Of a stretch of 64,000 bases of DNA, positions 50,295 to 63,482 are shown in pieces. Numbering within the stretch: the first letter of the stretch is position 1; each line of letters begins with the position of its first letter. The DNA is taken from assembly GCA_963809715.1 (NCBI GenBank), contig CAWEKO010000008.1, positions 248,001 to 312,000 of the forward strand, given 5' to 3'. Below the pieces are notes generated by a model that made no database searches, was not told the DNA's origin, and saw only the letters and a list, made by a program, of their open reading frames with translations. A program made the translations under genes and the position numbers. The stretch is from Bog-473 sp963809715. Lineage in GTDB: Bacteria; Actinomycetota; Acidimicrobiia; Acidimicrobiales; RAAP-2.

Positions 50295-50918
50295 ATGGCC
50301 AGCCGTGAGTCTTCCCCGCGGCGACGACTCGTCGTGGCGGGTACGCTCGTCGTGGGAACGTCACTGCTGGCCGCTACGCTACGCGTGCCGGCGGGATCGA
50401 CGAGTTTTTTCGTCATAGGATGCTCGGTGGCCGGGACCTGGATCCTGGGTTCGGTGGTTTCGGGCCCGATTCCGGTCGAATCAATCCGATCCTCGCGACT
50501 GCGGGTCGTACTCTGCGCGCTGGCGCTCGGGATCGTTGCCTTCCTGGGCTTCCTCGCCGCCGACCTCGTTGGCCGGCATCTCCCATTCGTCTCCCCGGCC
50601 CTTCACAACATCCTCATCAGGGCCGATGCGGTCCCGACCGGGCTGGTGCTCCTGGTGGCGCTCGTGAACGGGTTGGGAGAAGAGCTTTTCTTCCGGGGCG
50701 CTCTCTTCAGTGCCTTGGGATCCCACCATCCGGTCGCCGGAACGACCGTCATCTACGTCGCTGTGACCGCGACGACCGGCAACATCGCCCTCGTGGTCGC
50801 GGCCGGGGTGATGGGGACTCTTTTTTCGCTTCAGCGCAAACGCACCGCCGCGATCCTGGCGCCCACGGTGACCCATATTTGCTGGTCGACGCTCATGTTG
50901 TTGGCGCTTCCACGTTGA
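50295..50918 (+). CDS. CPBP family intramembrane metalloprotease
   Basis: A protein of about 207 residues with six or so hydrophobic spans. VNGLGEELFFRGALFSAL is the EExxxR motif, and TVTHICWSTLMLL carries a later His. It lacks the typical full FxxxH motif in the expected position, so activity is not certain. GTG 50256 would add 13 residues and overlap the previous stop. It is between the SDR genes and the photolyase, part of the rightward operon. Confidence 0.8.
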   Translation: MASRESSPRRRLVVAGTLVVGTSLLAATLRVPAGSTSFFVIGCSVAGTWILGSVVSGPIPVESIRSSRLRVVLCALALGIVAFLGFLAADLVGRHLPFVSPALHNILIRADAVPTGLVLLVALVNGLGEELFFRGALFSALGSHHPVAGTTVIYVAVTATTGNIALVVAAGVMGTLFSLQRKRTAAILAPTVTHICWSTLMLLALPR

Positions 50919-50955
50919 AGATCATTGACTCCCCATGTGCAGAGGTTCTCGATCC

Positions 50956-52323
50956 ATGACTTCGCGAGCTGTGGTGTGGTTCCGTCGGGACCTCCGGCTG
51001 GGCGACAATCCCGCCTGGGCTGCGGCGAGCCTGGACGCTGATCGGATCACCGCCCTCTACGTGCTCGATCCGGTTCTTCTCGCCGCGACAGGGCCGTTCC
51101 GGCATCATCAGCTCATGGCTCACCTGCGAGAGCTCGACCGGGTTCTACAGGAACAGGGAGGGCGGCTGCTCGTCCGTCGAGGTGATCCCACCGACGTGGT
51201 ACCCCACATTGCTGCCGCCAACGGCTCCGCCGCCGTCTATGCCAACGCCGACGTGACCCCGTACGCCCGCCAACGGGACAACACGGTGCAATGCAAGCTC
51301 GAGACCGGCCTCCGAAGCTGGTGGGGCAACCTGATGCACCCTCCGGGATCCGTGGCGACGAACAAGGGTCACACGTCCCGTGTCTTCACTCCCTTCTTCA
51401 CCAAGTGGCGAGATCTGGCGCAACAGCCATGGCCAGAACCGCGCCAGGTGCAGATCGAGAATGATTCCGGAGACGGGTTGCCTGACTGCGGACACGAATC
51501 GTTCCAGTCCGGTGGCGAACAAGCAGCCACGGATCGCCTCATCGACTTCGCCGAGAGAGTTGACGACTATGAAGGCAGCCGCAACAGGCCGGATCTCCCG
51601 GGAACGTCGTGCCTCTCTGCAGATCTGCACTTCGGGGTGTTGGCGCCGCGGACGATCGCGGCTGTCGTCGGCGCGTCCACCATTGGGCGTGCCGCATTCG
51701 TACGCCAATTGGCTTGGCGGGATTGGTACGCCCATCTACTCTGGGAGATGCCCACCTTGGTCCGCGCGGCGATGCGATCCGAGTTGATTGAAATGGATTG
51801 GCAGAACGATCCCGGCGACATCGAGAGGTGGCAGAAGGGGTTGACGGGCTATCCATTGGTCGATGCCGGTATGCGTCAGTTGGAGCGCACGGGTTGGATG
51901 CACAACCGGGTACGCATGGTCGCGGCCTCCTTCCTCGTCAAGGATCTTCTCGTTGACTGGCGTGTCGGCGAGCGTTGGTTTCGTCGGCTGCTCGTCGACG
52001 GCGACATCGCACAGAACACCGGCAATTGGCAGTGGGTTGCTGGGACCGGTCCGGACGCCGTCCCTTACTTCCGCGTGTTCAATCCGGTCCTGCAGTCACG
52101 CAAACTCGATCCTGAGGGCCGCTACATCAAGCACTTCGTCCCCGAGCTTTCACGCCTCCCGACAGAGTGGATCCACGAGCCCTGGACCGCTCCGCCCATG
52201 GAACTGGCGCTTCTGGGTGTGACGCTCGGTGACACCTACCCCTATCCGATCGTCGATCACCCCTTCGCCCGTGGGCGAGCGCTCGCCGTGTACGCCGCGG
52301 CTCGCCGCCACGCGCCGCATTGA
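50956..52323 (+). CDS. phr: Deoxyribodipyrimidine photolyase
   Basis: A protein of about 455 residues. The antenna domain starts AVVWFRRDLRLGDNPAWAAA. The FAD domain has FVRQLAWRDWYAHLLW, KGLTGYPLVDAGMRQLERTGWMHNRVRMVAASFLVKDLL and DGDIAQNTGNWQWVAGTG, typical of class I CPD photolyases. It uses blue light to split cyclobutane pyrimidine dimers. ATG 50956 has AGAGG about 11 bases upstream; ATG 50935 is possible. It ends the rightward light operon. Confidence 0.95.
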   Translation: MTSRAVVWFRRDLRLGDNPAWAAASLDADRITALYVLDPVLLAATGPFRHHQLMAHLRELDRVLQEQGGRLLVRRGDPTDVVPHIAAANGSAAVYANADVTPYARQRDNTVQCKLETGLRSWWGNLMHPPGSVATNKGHTSRVFTPFFTKWRDLAQQPWPEPRQVQIENDSGDGLPDCGHESFQSGGEQAATDRLIDFAERVDDYEGSRNRPDLPGTSCLSADLHFGVLAPRTIAAVVGASTIGRAAFVRQLAWRDWYAHLLWEMPTLVRAAMRSELIEMDWQNDPGDIERWQKGLTGYPLVDAGMRQLERTGWMHNRVRMVAASFLVKDLLVDWRVGERWFRRLLVDGDIAQNTGNWQWVAGTGPDAVPYFRVFNPVLQSRKLDPEGRYIKHFVPELSRLPTEWIHEPWTAPPMELALLGVTLGDTYPYPIVDHPFARGRALAVYAAARRHAPH

Positions 52324-52342
52324 CAACACGTCAGGTCCCCCA

Positions 52343-52354
52343 CCCTTCAAAGGG
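52343..52354. terminator. Small hairpin between photolyase and aconitase
   Basis: CCCTT-CA-AAGGG at 52343-52354, extendable by CAC/GTG flanks, lies about 20 bases after the photolyase stop in the convergent gap. It is weak and may be bidirectional. Confidence 0.35.
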
Positions 52355-52404
52355 CGTGGCGCAGACCAGAGCATCGTCCGCATCAACGGCGGTGGGGCGG
52401 GTGC

Positions 52405-55104
<2,700 letters not shown>

Positions 55105-55278
55105 GCACCCATTCTGCCGTGGCCCGGTGGGGGGCGCCTCTTGGGGTGGCTCGAGCGCGGCGACCGTCACCCGCCGACCACGCCGCCTCCTCGACACCCT
55201 CGTTGTCGGGCCGTTTCGTAACCACTTCGTAACCGCACACGCCACTACGACCCCTCGGGAGGGGTCACAATCCATGAG
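55105..55278. other. Divergent intergenic region acnA / CHAP protein
   Basis: Should hold promoters for acnA (left) and the secreted CHAP protein (right). The direct repeat CGTAACCACTTCGTAACCGCA near 55217-55240 (two CGTAACC units, 12-base period) may be a regulator site. Nothing else is clear. Confidence 0.35.
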
Positions 55279-56706
55279 GTGCGGCATCGCGGCGGAAACT
55301 CTTCTGGCACGGCTCGCCGCGCCCGGCGCGCCGGGATCGGATCGGCGGTCGCCGCCGCCCTGCTCGCCCCGGCCCTCTCCCTGTCCGGGGCCTCCCTCGG
55401 CACCGTGCCTGCGGCCGGCGCGGCCGAGCTGCCCCACGTCTACAACGACGGCGGCATGATCGGCTTCGGCAGCGTCACACACACGGCGCCCGACCTGCCC
55501 CAACCGATCAACTCGCCGGTCTTCTCCGGTGTGGCCACGCCCGACGGCAACGGCTACCTGCTGGCCAGCGGCGACGGGGGCGTCTTCGCCGAGGGCGACG
55601 CCAACTTCGAGGGGTCGGCCGGGGGCATCCCGCTCCAGGGCCCGATCGTGGCCATGGCCGTGACGCCCGACGCCAAGGGCTACTGGCTGGGCGCCATCGA
55701 CGGGGGCGTCTTCGCCTACGGCGACGCCGCCTTCTACGGATCGATGGGGTCGACCCGTCTGAACCAGCCCATCGTGGGCATGGCCTCGACGCCCGACGGC
55801 CGGGGCTACTGGCTGGTGGCGGCCGACGGCGGGATCTTCTCCTACGGCGACGCCGGCTTCTACGGCAGCACCGGCAGCATCCACCTCAATGAGCCCATCG
55901 TCGGCATGGCGGCCACCCACGACGGCAAGGGCTACTGGCTGGTGGCGGCCGACGGCGGGATCTTCGACTACGGCGACGCCCCCTTCTACGGGTCGGCCGG
56001 CGGGGACAATCTGCCCGACTCGGTGGTCGGCATGGTGGCTTCGCCTGACGGGGGCGGCTATCTCATGGCCACCGCCAACGGGGTCGTCCTCCCCTTCGGC
56101 GACGCCGAGTCGTTCGGTGGGCTCACCCTGAACCCGACGGCCACGCAGATCTCGGGCATCATCGGCAACAACCAGGGCACCGGGTACTGGCTCATCGACC
56201 CGCAGGCCTGGCAGTACAGCTTCGCCACCACCACACCCGAGCCCCTGTTGCCGTGGTCCAACACGATCGACGCGGCTGCTGCGTCGCAGATCGAGCCCGA
56301 TCCGGACACCCAGGGGCCCTACTGCAACCCGTACGGCCCCTGCGAGGAGTGGTGCGCGCTGTTCGCCACCTGGGTCTGGCGCCAAGCGGGGATCCCCATC
56401 CCGAGCTACGCCTTCACGGGAGACATCTACCACTGGGCCGCCACCAACGGTGCCGTGCTGCCGCCGACCGCCGTACCCGCCGTGGGTGACGCCGTCCTCT
56501 ACGGCACGGGGCCTTCGAGCACCTCGACCTCGCGTCATGTCGGGATCGTGACCCAGGTCTGGCCCGACGGCGCCATCATGACCGTGGCCGGTGACGCCGG
56601 GCCCGGCCGGAACGGCTATCTCTCCGTCGCCCTCGACGGGCCGTTCCTGCCCGCCGACTCGAGCTCGTACAACGGCGTGCCCATCTACGCCTTCGCTCAG
56701 CCCTGA
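55279..56706 (+). CDS. Secreted CHAP-domain hydrolase with 42-residue propeller-like repeats
   Basis: A 475-residue protein with an N-terminal signal peptide (basic RRARRAG, hydrophobic core, GAAE cleavage near 50). Five full repeats of 42 residues begin at residues 80, 122, 164, 206 and 248, with a partial sixth. The core is GYWLVAADGGIFSYGDAGFYGS, and such repeats are frequent in Acidimicrobiia. The C-terminal domain (about 325-475) has CEEWCALFATWVWRQAG (catalytic Cys about 359) and SRHVGIVTQV (His about 420), as in CHAP amidases/endopeptidases. It probably cuts peptidoglycan, with the repeats binding cell-wall sugars. The start at GTG 55279 is tentative. Confidence 0.85.
   Translation: MRHRGGNSSGTARRARRAGIGSAVAAALLAPALSLSGASLGTVPAAGAAELPHVYNDGGMIGFGSVTHTAPDLPQPINSPVFSGVATPDGNGYLLASGDGGVFAEGDANFEGSAGGIPLQGPIVAMAVTPDAKGYWLGAIDGGVFAYGDAAFYGSMGSTRLNQPIVGMASTPDGRGYWLVAADGGIFSYGDAGFYGSTGSIHLNEPIVGMAATHDGKGYWLVAADGGIFDYGDAPFYGSAGGDNLPDSVVGMVASPDGGGYLMATANGVVLPFGDAESFGGLTLNPTATQISGIIGNNQGTGYWLIDPQAWQYSFATTTPEPLLPWSNTIDAAAASQIEPDPDTQGPYCNPYGPCEEWCALFATWVWRQAGIPIPSYAFTGDIYHWAATNGAVLPPTAVPAVGDAVLYGTGPSSTSTSRHVGIVTQVWPDGAIMTVAGDAGPGRNGYLSVALDGPFLPADSSSYNGVPIYAFAQP
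55516..56145 (+). repeat. Five 126-bp in-frame repeats
   Basis: Five tandem units of 126 bp encode the 42-residue propeller-like modules of the CHAP protein. Units 2-4 are most alike. The first and last are diverged. A sixth partial unit follows to about 56220. Confidence 0.85.
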
Positions 56707-56735
56707 CCCGAGCGGAAGACCTAGGCTGCCGACTC

Positions 56736-56954
56736 GTGCCGCTCTACGATTTCCGCTGCTCGACGTGCGAGGCCGTGTTCGACGACCGCCGCTCCATGGC
56801 CGAGGCCGACGACCCGGCCACCTGTCCCGAGGGTCACGTGGGCGCCCGGCGCCTGCTGCCCGTCTTCGCCACCACCGGTCTGGCCGCCGAGCCGGCCGGC
56901 GCGTGCGGCGCTCCCGTGGCCGGCGGCTGCGGGACCGGCTGCGCCTGCTGCTGA
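56736..56954 (+). CDS. FmdB family zinc-ribbon protein
   Basis: A 72-residue protein from GTG 56736. PLYDFRCSTCEAVFDDRRSM is the FmdB/PutA-type ribbon start. The second Cys pair is reduced to CPEGH, and a Cys/Gly-rich tail (CGTGCACC) follows. These small proteins are of unknown role, once linked to formamidase regulation. Probably cytoplasmic. Confidence 0.85.
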   Translation: MPLYDFRCSTCEAVFDDRRSMAEADDPATCPEGHVGARRLLPVFATTGLAAEPAGACGAPVAGGCGTGCACC

Positions 56955-56963
56955 GGCCCGGGC

Positions 56964-58067
56964 ATGGCTCTCTCTTCTTGGGACGACTACCCGGTGCACC
57001 AGGCGGCCGAGTTCATCGCGCACCCCGCCACCAGCGACCGCAACTTCTACGACCGCTACTACTTCAACATGCACCCGTGTGACGACGACTGGTTCGCCAT
57101 CTTCGGCTTCGGCCAGTACCCGAACCTCGGCGTGGTCGACGCCTTCCTCGACGTGCGCCTGGGCGGTTCCCAGCACATCGTGCGCTCGTCGGCGCCGCTG
57201 GTCGACCGGGGCGACATCTCGGTCGGGCCCTTCCGCATCGAGGTCATCGAGCCGCTGCGCAAGCTGCGGGTGATCGTCGAGCCGACCGAGGACCACGCCC
57301 ACATGGACGTCACCTGGGAGGGCCACATCCCCGCCGTCGAGGAGCCCCGCCAGTACCTGCGATCCAAGGGCAAGGTGGTCTTCGACACCCAGCGGCTGGC
57401 CCAGACCGGGACCTGGTCGGGCCGGCTCTCGGTCGGCGGCAACGACCTGGCCGTCACGCCCGAGCGCTGCTGGGGCACCCGGGACCGGTCGTGGGGCGTG
57501 CGCCCCGTCGGCGAACCCGAGACCGACGGCATCCGCCAGGGGGAGCTGGTGCTGGGCGGCATGTGGACCTACTTCCCCATGCAGTTCGAGGATCACGCGC
57601 TCATGTACATCTGTCACGAGCGCGACGACGGGGAGCGTCCGCTCGTCCAGGCCGAGCGGGTCTGGAGCGATCCGGCCCGAGGCATCGACGACCTCGGGCG
57701 TTCCGAGCACGAGCACCATCTGATCCCCGGCACCCGCGTCATCGACCACTCGGTCGTGCGCTTTCCGCAGGCCGGCATCGAGGTGGCGTGCCGGCCATTG
57801 CTGGCCAATTACGTCTCCATCGGGACGGGCTATGGCATCGACGCCGACTGGCGCCACGGCATGTACCACGGCCCCGAAACGGTGACCCAGGGCCTCGTGC
57901 TCGACGTCGAGGAGATCAAGGGTCTGGCCCAGTACGGCATCGTCGACCACGTCGCCGAGTACTCCTACGACGGCTACGTCGGCTACGGCCTCTTCGAGCA
58001 CGGCTTCTTCGGTCCCTACCGCCACTACGGGCTCATGGACGGGGCCATGGGGGCGCCCGCCGACTGA
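56964..58067 (+). CDS. Conserved protein of unknown function
   Basis: A 367-residue soluble protein. Features: DDYPVHQAAEFIAHPATSDRNFYDRYYFNM at the N-terminus, a beta-rich centre with ERCWGTRDRSWGVRPVG (about 166-182), GGMWTYFPMQFEDHALMYICHE and a Tyr/Gly-rich end (YGLFEHGFFGPYRHYG). The alternating strands suggest a two-domain lipocalin/CrtC-like fold, as in actinobacterial proteins near acyl-CoA and steroid genes (DUF7064/7065-like). The reaction is unknown. It follows fmdB-like by nine bases. Confidence 0.8.
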   Translation: MALSSWDDYPVHQAAEFIAHPATSDRNFYDRYYFNMHPCDDDWFAIFGFGQYPNLGVVDAFLDVRLGGSQHIVRSSAPLVDRGDISVGPFRIEVIEPLRKLRVIVEPTEDHAHMDVTWEGHIPAVEEPRQYLRSKGKVVFDTQRLAQTGTWSGRLSVGGNDLAVTPERCWGTRDRSWGVRPVGEPETDGIRQGELVLGGMWTYFPMQFEDHALMYICHERDDGERPLVQAERVWSDPARGIDDLGRSEHEHHLIPGTRVIDHSVVRFPQAGIEVACRPLLANYVSIGTGYGIDADWRHGMYHGPETVTQGLVLDVEEIKGLAQYGIVDHVAEYSYDGYVGYGLFEHGFFGPYRHYGLMDGAMGAPAD

Positions 58068-58117
58068 CGCAGCGGTCGCGGCGCCGGGCGCCACGCGCGG
58101 CCATGCGACAATGAGGG

Positions 58118-59839
<1,722 letters not shown>

Positions 59840-59920
59840 CCGGGTCGGGGACAGCCCCTATCCTCTGCCCGGCACCGGGAACGGCGTGGGCCGCGCCCCG
59901 CAGCGAGGAGTCTGGGAGAC

Positions 59921-60697
59921 ATGGATCTGAACGGCACGTCGGCGATCGTCACGGGTGGGGCCTCTGGGCTGGGGGACGCCACCTGCAGGCTCCTGGCCCA
60001 GCGCGGCGTGCACGTGGTGGTGGCGGACCTCCAGGCCGACAAGGGCGAGCCCTTGGCCAAGGACATCGGCGGGCTCTTCGTCCAGTGCGACGTCACCAAC
60101 AGCGAGCAGGTGATCGCTGCGGTCGAGGCGGCCGTCGAAATGGCACCGCTCAAGTCCCTGGTCAACTGCGCCGGCATCGGCTGGGCCACCCGCACCATCG
60201 GCAAGGACGGCGACTACTCGTCGGCGCACGATCTCGACCTCTACCGCCGCGTCATCGAGATCAACCTGATCGGCACCTTCAATTGCATCCGTCTGGCCGC
60301 CACCAAGATGAGCCTCAACGAGCCGGACGACGACGGTGCCCGCGGCGCCATCGTGAACACGGCCTCGGTCGCCGCCGAGGACGGCCAAATCGGCCAGGCC
60401 GCCTACTCATCGTCCAAGGGCGGTGTGGTCGGCCTGACCCTGCCGGTCGCCCGCGACCTGGCCGTCGTCGGCATCCGGGTCAACACCATCCTGCCTGGGC
60501 TGATCGACACGCCGATCTACGGCGCCGGCGAGGGTTCCGAGAGCTTCAAGGGCAAGCTGGCCCAGGACGTGCTGTTCCCGCACCGGCTGGGCCGCCCCGA
60601 CGAGTTCGCCACGCTGGCCGTTGAGCTGCTGGCGAACTCGTACGTCAACGCCGAGTCGATCCGCATCGACGCCGGCATCCGCATGCAGCCCAAGTAG
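59921..60697 (+). CDS. SDR family oxidoreductase, 3-hydroxyacyl-CoA dehydrogenase type 2-like
   Basis: A 258-residue classical SDR. SAIVTGGASGLGDATCRLLAQRG binds NAD; NCAGIG is the NAG-type motif; NTASVAAEDGQIGQAAYSSSKGG holds Ser and Tyr-x3-Lys. LPGLIDTPIY and FPHRLGRPDEFATLAVELL are typical of HSD17B10/FabG-like 3-hydroxyacyl-CoA dehydrogenases. It likely works in beta-oxidation. Same strand as the esterase, 29 bases apart. Confidence 0.9.
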   Translation: MDLNGTSAIVTGGASGLGDATCRLLAQRGVHVVVADLQADKGEPLAKDIGGLFVQCDVTNSEQVIAAVEAAVEMAPLKSLVNCAGIGWATRTIGKDGDYSSAHDLDLYRRVIEINLIGTFNCIRLAATKMSLNEPDDDGARGAIVNTASVAAEDGQIGQAAYSSSKGGVVGLTLPVARDLAVVGIRVNTILPGLIDTPIYGAGEGSESFKGKLAQDVLFPHRLGRPDEFATLAVELLANSYVNAESIRIDAGIRMQPK

Positions 60698-60726
60698 CCG
60701 GCACCGCCGGCGGAGGGAGTCACACC

Positions 60727-61680
60727 ATGATCGACCCTGAGCTCGCGCCGCTCGTCGACCTGCTGCCGTCGGACATGGGACTGGAGAACCCGGTGGCGGC
60801 CCGGGAGAGCTTCGAGGCCATGCTCGCCGGTCTCAGCCGTGACATACCGCCCGAGCTCGGCCTCAGCATCGAGGACCGCATGGTCCCGGGTTGGGAGGAC
60901 GACCCTGAGGTGCCGGTGCGTGTCTACCGCCCCAAGGAGGCAGCCTCGGGCCCGGTGCCCGGGATCCTCATGATTCACGGCGGCGGGTTCGTCGTGGGCA
61001 ACGTCGAGACCGAGCACCTGGGTGCCGCCGTGATGGCGGCACACGTCGGCGCGCTCGTCGTGTCGGTCGAGTACCGGCTGGCCCCCGAGCACGCCTACCC
61101 CGCCGCCCTCCACGACTGCTTCAGCGCGCTCCGGTTCCTCCACGACGAGGCGCCCGGACTCGGCGTCGACAGGGAGCGCATCGCGTTGGTGGGCACCAGT
61201 GCCGGTGGCGGGCTCTCGGCGGCCACGGCCTTGTTCGCCCGAGACCGCGGCGGTCCGGCCCTGTGCTTCCAGATGCTGCAGATCCCCGAGCTCGACGACC
61301 GACTGGAGACGCCCTCCATGCAGCAGTTCGTGGAGACGCCCATCTGGAACCGCCCGCTGGCCGAGAAGAGCTGGCAGCACTACCTCGGTGAGCTCTACGG
61401 CTCCGACGACGTGCCCGCCTACGCCGCACCCGCCCGCGCCGCCGACCTCTCCGGCCTGCCACCTGCCTATATCTCCACGGCCGAGAACGATCCCCTGCGT
61501 GACGAGGGCATCCTCTACGCCCTGCGCCTGCTCCAGGCCGGCGTCTCGGTGGAGCTGCACCAGTTCCCCGGCACGTTCCACGGCTCGGCCATGGTGGTCA
61601 CGGCCGAAGTGTCGAGGCGGGCCCAGGAGGAGTCCACCCGGGTCCTGCGTCATGTGCTGGGCACTGCCGCGAAGATGTAG
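60727..61680 (+). CDS. Alpha/beta hydrolase, hormone-sensitive-lipase type esterase
   Basis: A 317-residue esterase of the HSL group. MIHGGGFVVGNVETEHLG is the HGGG oxyanion motif (about 82-98), ALVGTSAGGGLSAATALFAR the GxSxG nucleophile (Ser about 160), and ENDPLRDEG and FPGTFHGS carry Asp and His. It hydrolyses short to medium acyl esters. Its 3' end overlaps the convergent transporter gene by 31 bases. Confidence 0.9.
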   Translation: MIDPELAPLVDLLPSDMGLENPVAARESFEAMLAGLSRDIPPELGLSIEDRMVPGWEDDPEVPVRVYRPKEAASGPVPGILMIHGGGFVVGNVETEHLGAAVMAAHVGALVVSVEYRLAPEHAYPAALHDCFSALRFLHDEAPGLGVDRERIALVGTSAGGGLSAATALFARDRGGPALCFQMLQIPELDDRLETPSMQQFVETPIWNRPLAEKSWQHYLGELYGSDDVPAYAAPARAADLSGLPPAYISTAENDPLRDEGILYALRLLQAGVSVELHQFPGTFHGSAMVVTAEVSRRAQEESTRVLRHVLGTAAKM

Positions 61681-62915
61681 CGCCGTTTCCTCGTCGCGCT
61701 CGAGCGCGTCCCGAGGAGTACCAGGACGCCGACCGCGGCGGCCATGGCCAGCGGTGCGCCGACCAGGCCGAGCACCGTGGCCCGCCGAATGGACGGGTAT
61801 GCGTCGACCCGCCGCGCCGAGCGCCACCAGAGGACCCAGGCGAGCGATCCGGTCACGAAGAGGTTGGGCCCGACGTTCAACCCGACCAGCAGTTCGAAGG
61901 GATGCGGCGGTTGGCGGGCCGCCAGCAGGGCGGCGGCGGGGAGGTTGTTCACCAGCACGCTGGAGACGGCGGCCACCGCCGCCGTGGCCCACGCGTCGCA
62001 ATGGGCGAGCAGCCTGGCCGGGCCCGACCAGGCCCGGCCCAGCGTGCCGAGAGCCACCGCCAGACCGAAGAGGCCCACCAGGACGGGCAGGCCGAGCACT
62101 TCGAATACCTCACCGGGCGCTGTCCTTTGTCGCGACGTGCGCACGGTCACCGCGACCGACCCCACGGCGGCAACGGGCACCGCGGGCGAGCGCAACACGA
62201 GTACGAGGACCGTCACGGCGGCCACGGCCAGCACCCCGACCCCGACGACCGGCGGGGTTGCCGGTTCGTGCACCCGAGTGGTGGTGCGGAGCACCCGGTG
62301 GTGGGCCAGCGCGACCACCAGGGCCGTGACGAGCGCCGCCGTCACCCCGGCGAGGGCCATGTGGTCGAAGAACGTCCGCCCGGAGAGGTGGAGGTGGCCG
62401 AGGACGATCACGTTGGTCAGGTTGGAGCCGGGCAGGAGGAGGGACCCGGCATTGGCCAGCAGGATCGACGCGTAGAGCAGGGCCGCCTCGTTCTCCGCTC
62501 GGGCGCGCGCCGCATAAATCAGGACGGGCGTGAGGAAGGTCACGGCCGTGTCGAGGTTGAGCAGCGTGGTCACGAGGACGACGAGCACCGCGCTGCCGCC
62601 GAAGAGGAGGAGGCCGTTCGGGGCGAGGCGGGCCAGGGTGTGGCCGCCCCAGGCGAACAGCCCGTCCTCGTGTGCCACCAGACCGACCAGGAGGAGGCCA
62701 GCGACCAGCACGAAGGCCGGCCACACCTGGGCGGCCGCCGATTGGGCGTGTGCTGGACTCGCTGCGCCGGCGGCCAGAGCGCCGACGGCTCCCGCCGCGG
62801 CCAGCACCCACCCCAGCTGCCGGGCCGCCGGGCGGTCAGCCAACCTCGGGCGCACCGGGCGTTGGGATTGTGGGACTTCCGACGCCCCAAGCTGCAGGGC
62901 GGCGACGCGTCGGCC
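61650..62915 (-). CDS. ArsB/SLC13-type ion transporter
   Basis: A protein of about 421 residues with 10-11 membrane spans. The two family repeats are visible as LLNLDTAVTFLTPVLIYAA ... NAGSLLLPGSNLTNVIVLGH and SSVLVNNLPAAALLAARQPP ... VGLNVGPNLFVTGSLAWVLWW, as in the ArsB/NhaD/CitM ion-transporter superfamily. Substrate could be arsenite, an organic anion or sodium. No ars genes are near. ATG 62915 (MGRRVAALQLG) is chosen. Confidence 0.85.
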   Translation of the reverse strand, partial: GRRVAALQLGASEVPQSQRPVRPRLADRPAARQLGWVLAAAGAVGALAAGAASPAHAQSAAAQVWPAFVLVAGLLLVGLVAHEDGLFAWGGHTLARLAPNGLLLFGGSAVLVVLVTTLLNLDTAVTFLTPVLIYAARARAENEAALLYASILLANAGSLLLPGSNLTNVIVLGHLHLSGRTFFDHMALAGVTAALVTALVVALAHHRVLRTTTRVHEPATPPVVGVGVLAVAAVTVLVLVLRSPAVPVAAVGSVAVTVRTSRQRTAPGEVFEVLGLPVLVGLFGLAVALGTLGRAWSGPARLLAHCDAWATAAVAAVSSVLVNNLPAAALLAARQPPHPFELLVGLNVGPNLFVTGSLAWVLWWRSARRVDAYPSIRRATVLGLVGAPLAMAAAVGVLVLLGTRSSATRKRRYIFAAVPST

Positions 62916-62965
62916 CATACGATCCCTGCAACATCGAAGCATCATTGTCGAAAGAGGGAGCACCC

Positions 62966-63364
62966 ATGGCTGATGTCCTGTCGGAGAAAGCGCGTGAGCT
63001 CATTGCCCGCCCCGTACTGGCCTCACTGGCCACGCTCAACCCCGATGGCTCACCGCAGATCACGCCCCTCTGGGTCGACCTTGACGGCGACGACGTGCGC
63101 TTCAACACCGCACGGGGCCGGAAGAAGGCACGCAACACGGAGAAGGACACCCGGGTCGCCGTGACGGTGATCGATCCGAACGACGCCTACAACGTCGTGG
63201 CCTTCCAAGGCACCGTCGTCGAAGAGACGACCGATGGCGCTGACGCGCACATCGACGCGCTGGCCAAGAAGTACCTGGGCGTCGACTCCTATCCCATGCG
63301 CAGAGAGGGCGAGGTCCGCATCACGCTGCGCGTGCGCACCGACCACATCGCCATGCAGGGCTGA
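62966..63364 (+). CDS. PPOX-class F420-dependent oxidoreductase
   Basis: A 132-residue split-barrel protein with GAGGGAG before ATG 62966. LARPVLASLATLNPDGSPQITPLWV-like sequence and FNTARGRKKARNTEKDTRVAVTVIDP are the F420-type PPOX signatures (Lys-Lys-Ala-Arg-Asn after the second strand). It should use F420H2 as hydride donor on an unknown substrate. It is divergent from the ArsB-like gene. Confidence 0.9.
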   Translation: MADVLSEKARELIARPVLASLATLNPDGSPQITPLWVDLDGDDVRFNTARGRKKARNTEKDTRVAVTVIDPNDAYNVVAFQGTVVEETTDGADAHIDALAKKYLGVDSYPMRREGEVRITLRVRTDHIAMQG

Positions 63365-63482
63365 TCCACCGTCCCTTGGCTGGGGCCCTCCAACGGCGGA
63401 GACCCGATCCTGGTCATATGGCTCACCCAGTTCAGTTCCGTGGTCCGCGTTCCGTCGGTTGAGAATCGAATGGGGGTATGGC
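63365..63482. other. Short intergenic region
   Basis: Between the PPOX gene and the binding-protein gene. The sequence CCAACGGCGGAGACC and a weak TGGTCATAT patch are present; no firm promoter or terminator can be named. Confidence 0.3.

Noticed and set aside
44107..52323. Light island as a prophage or integrative element
   Set aside because: No integrase, flanking repeats, tRNA target or phage genes were found; only a hairpin marks each side.
61650..62915. Arsenic resistance operon
   Set aside because: The transporter resembles ArsB, but no ArsR, ArsC or Acr3 gene is adjacent, and the ArsA-like ATPases at 15-17 kb lack metalloid cysteines and are far away.
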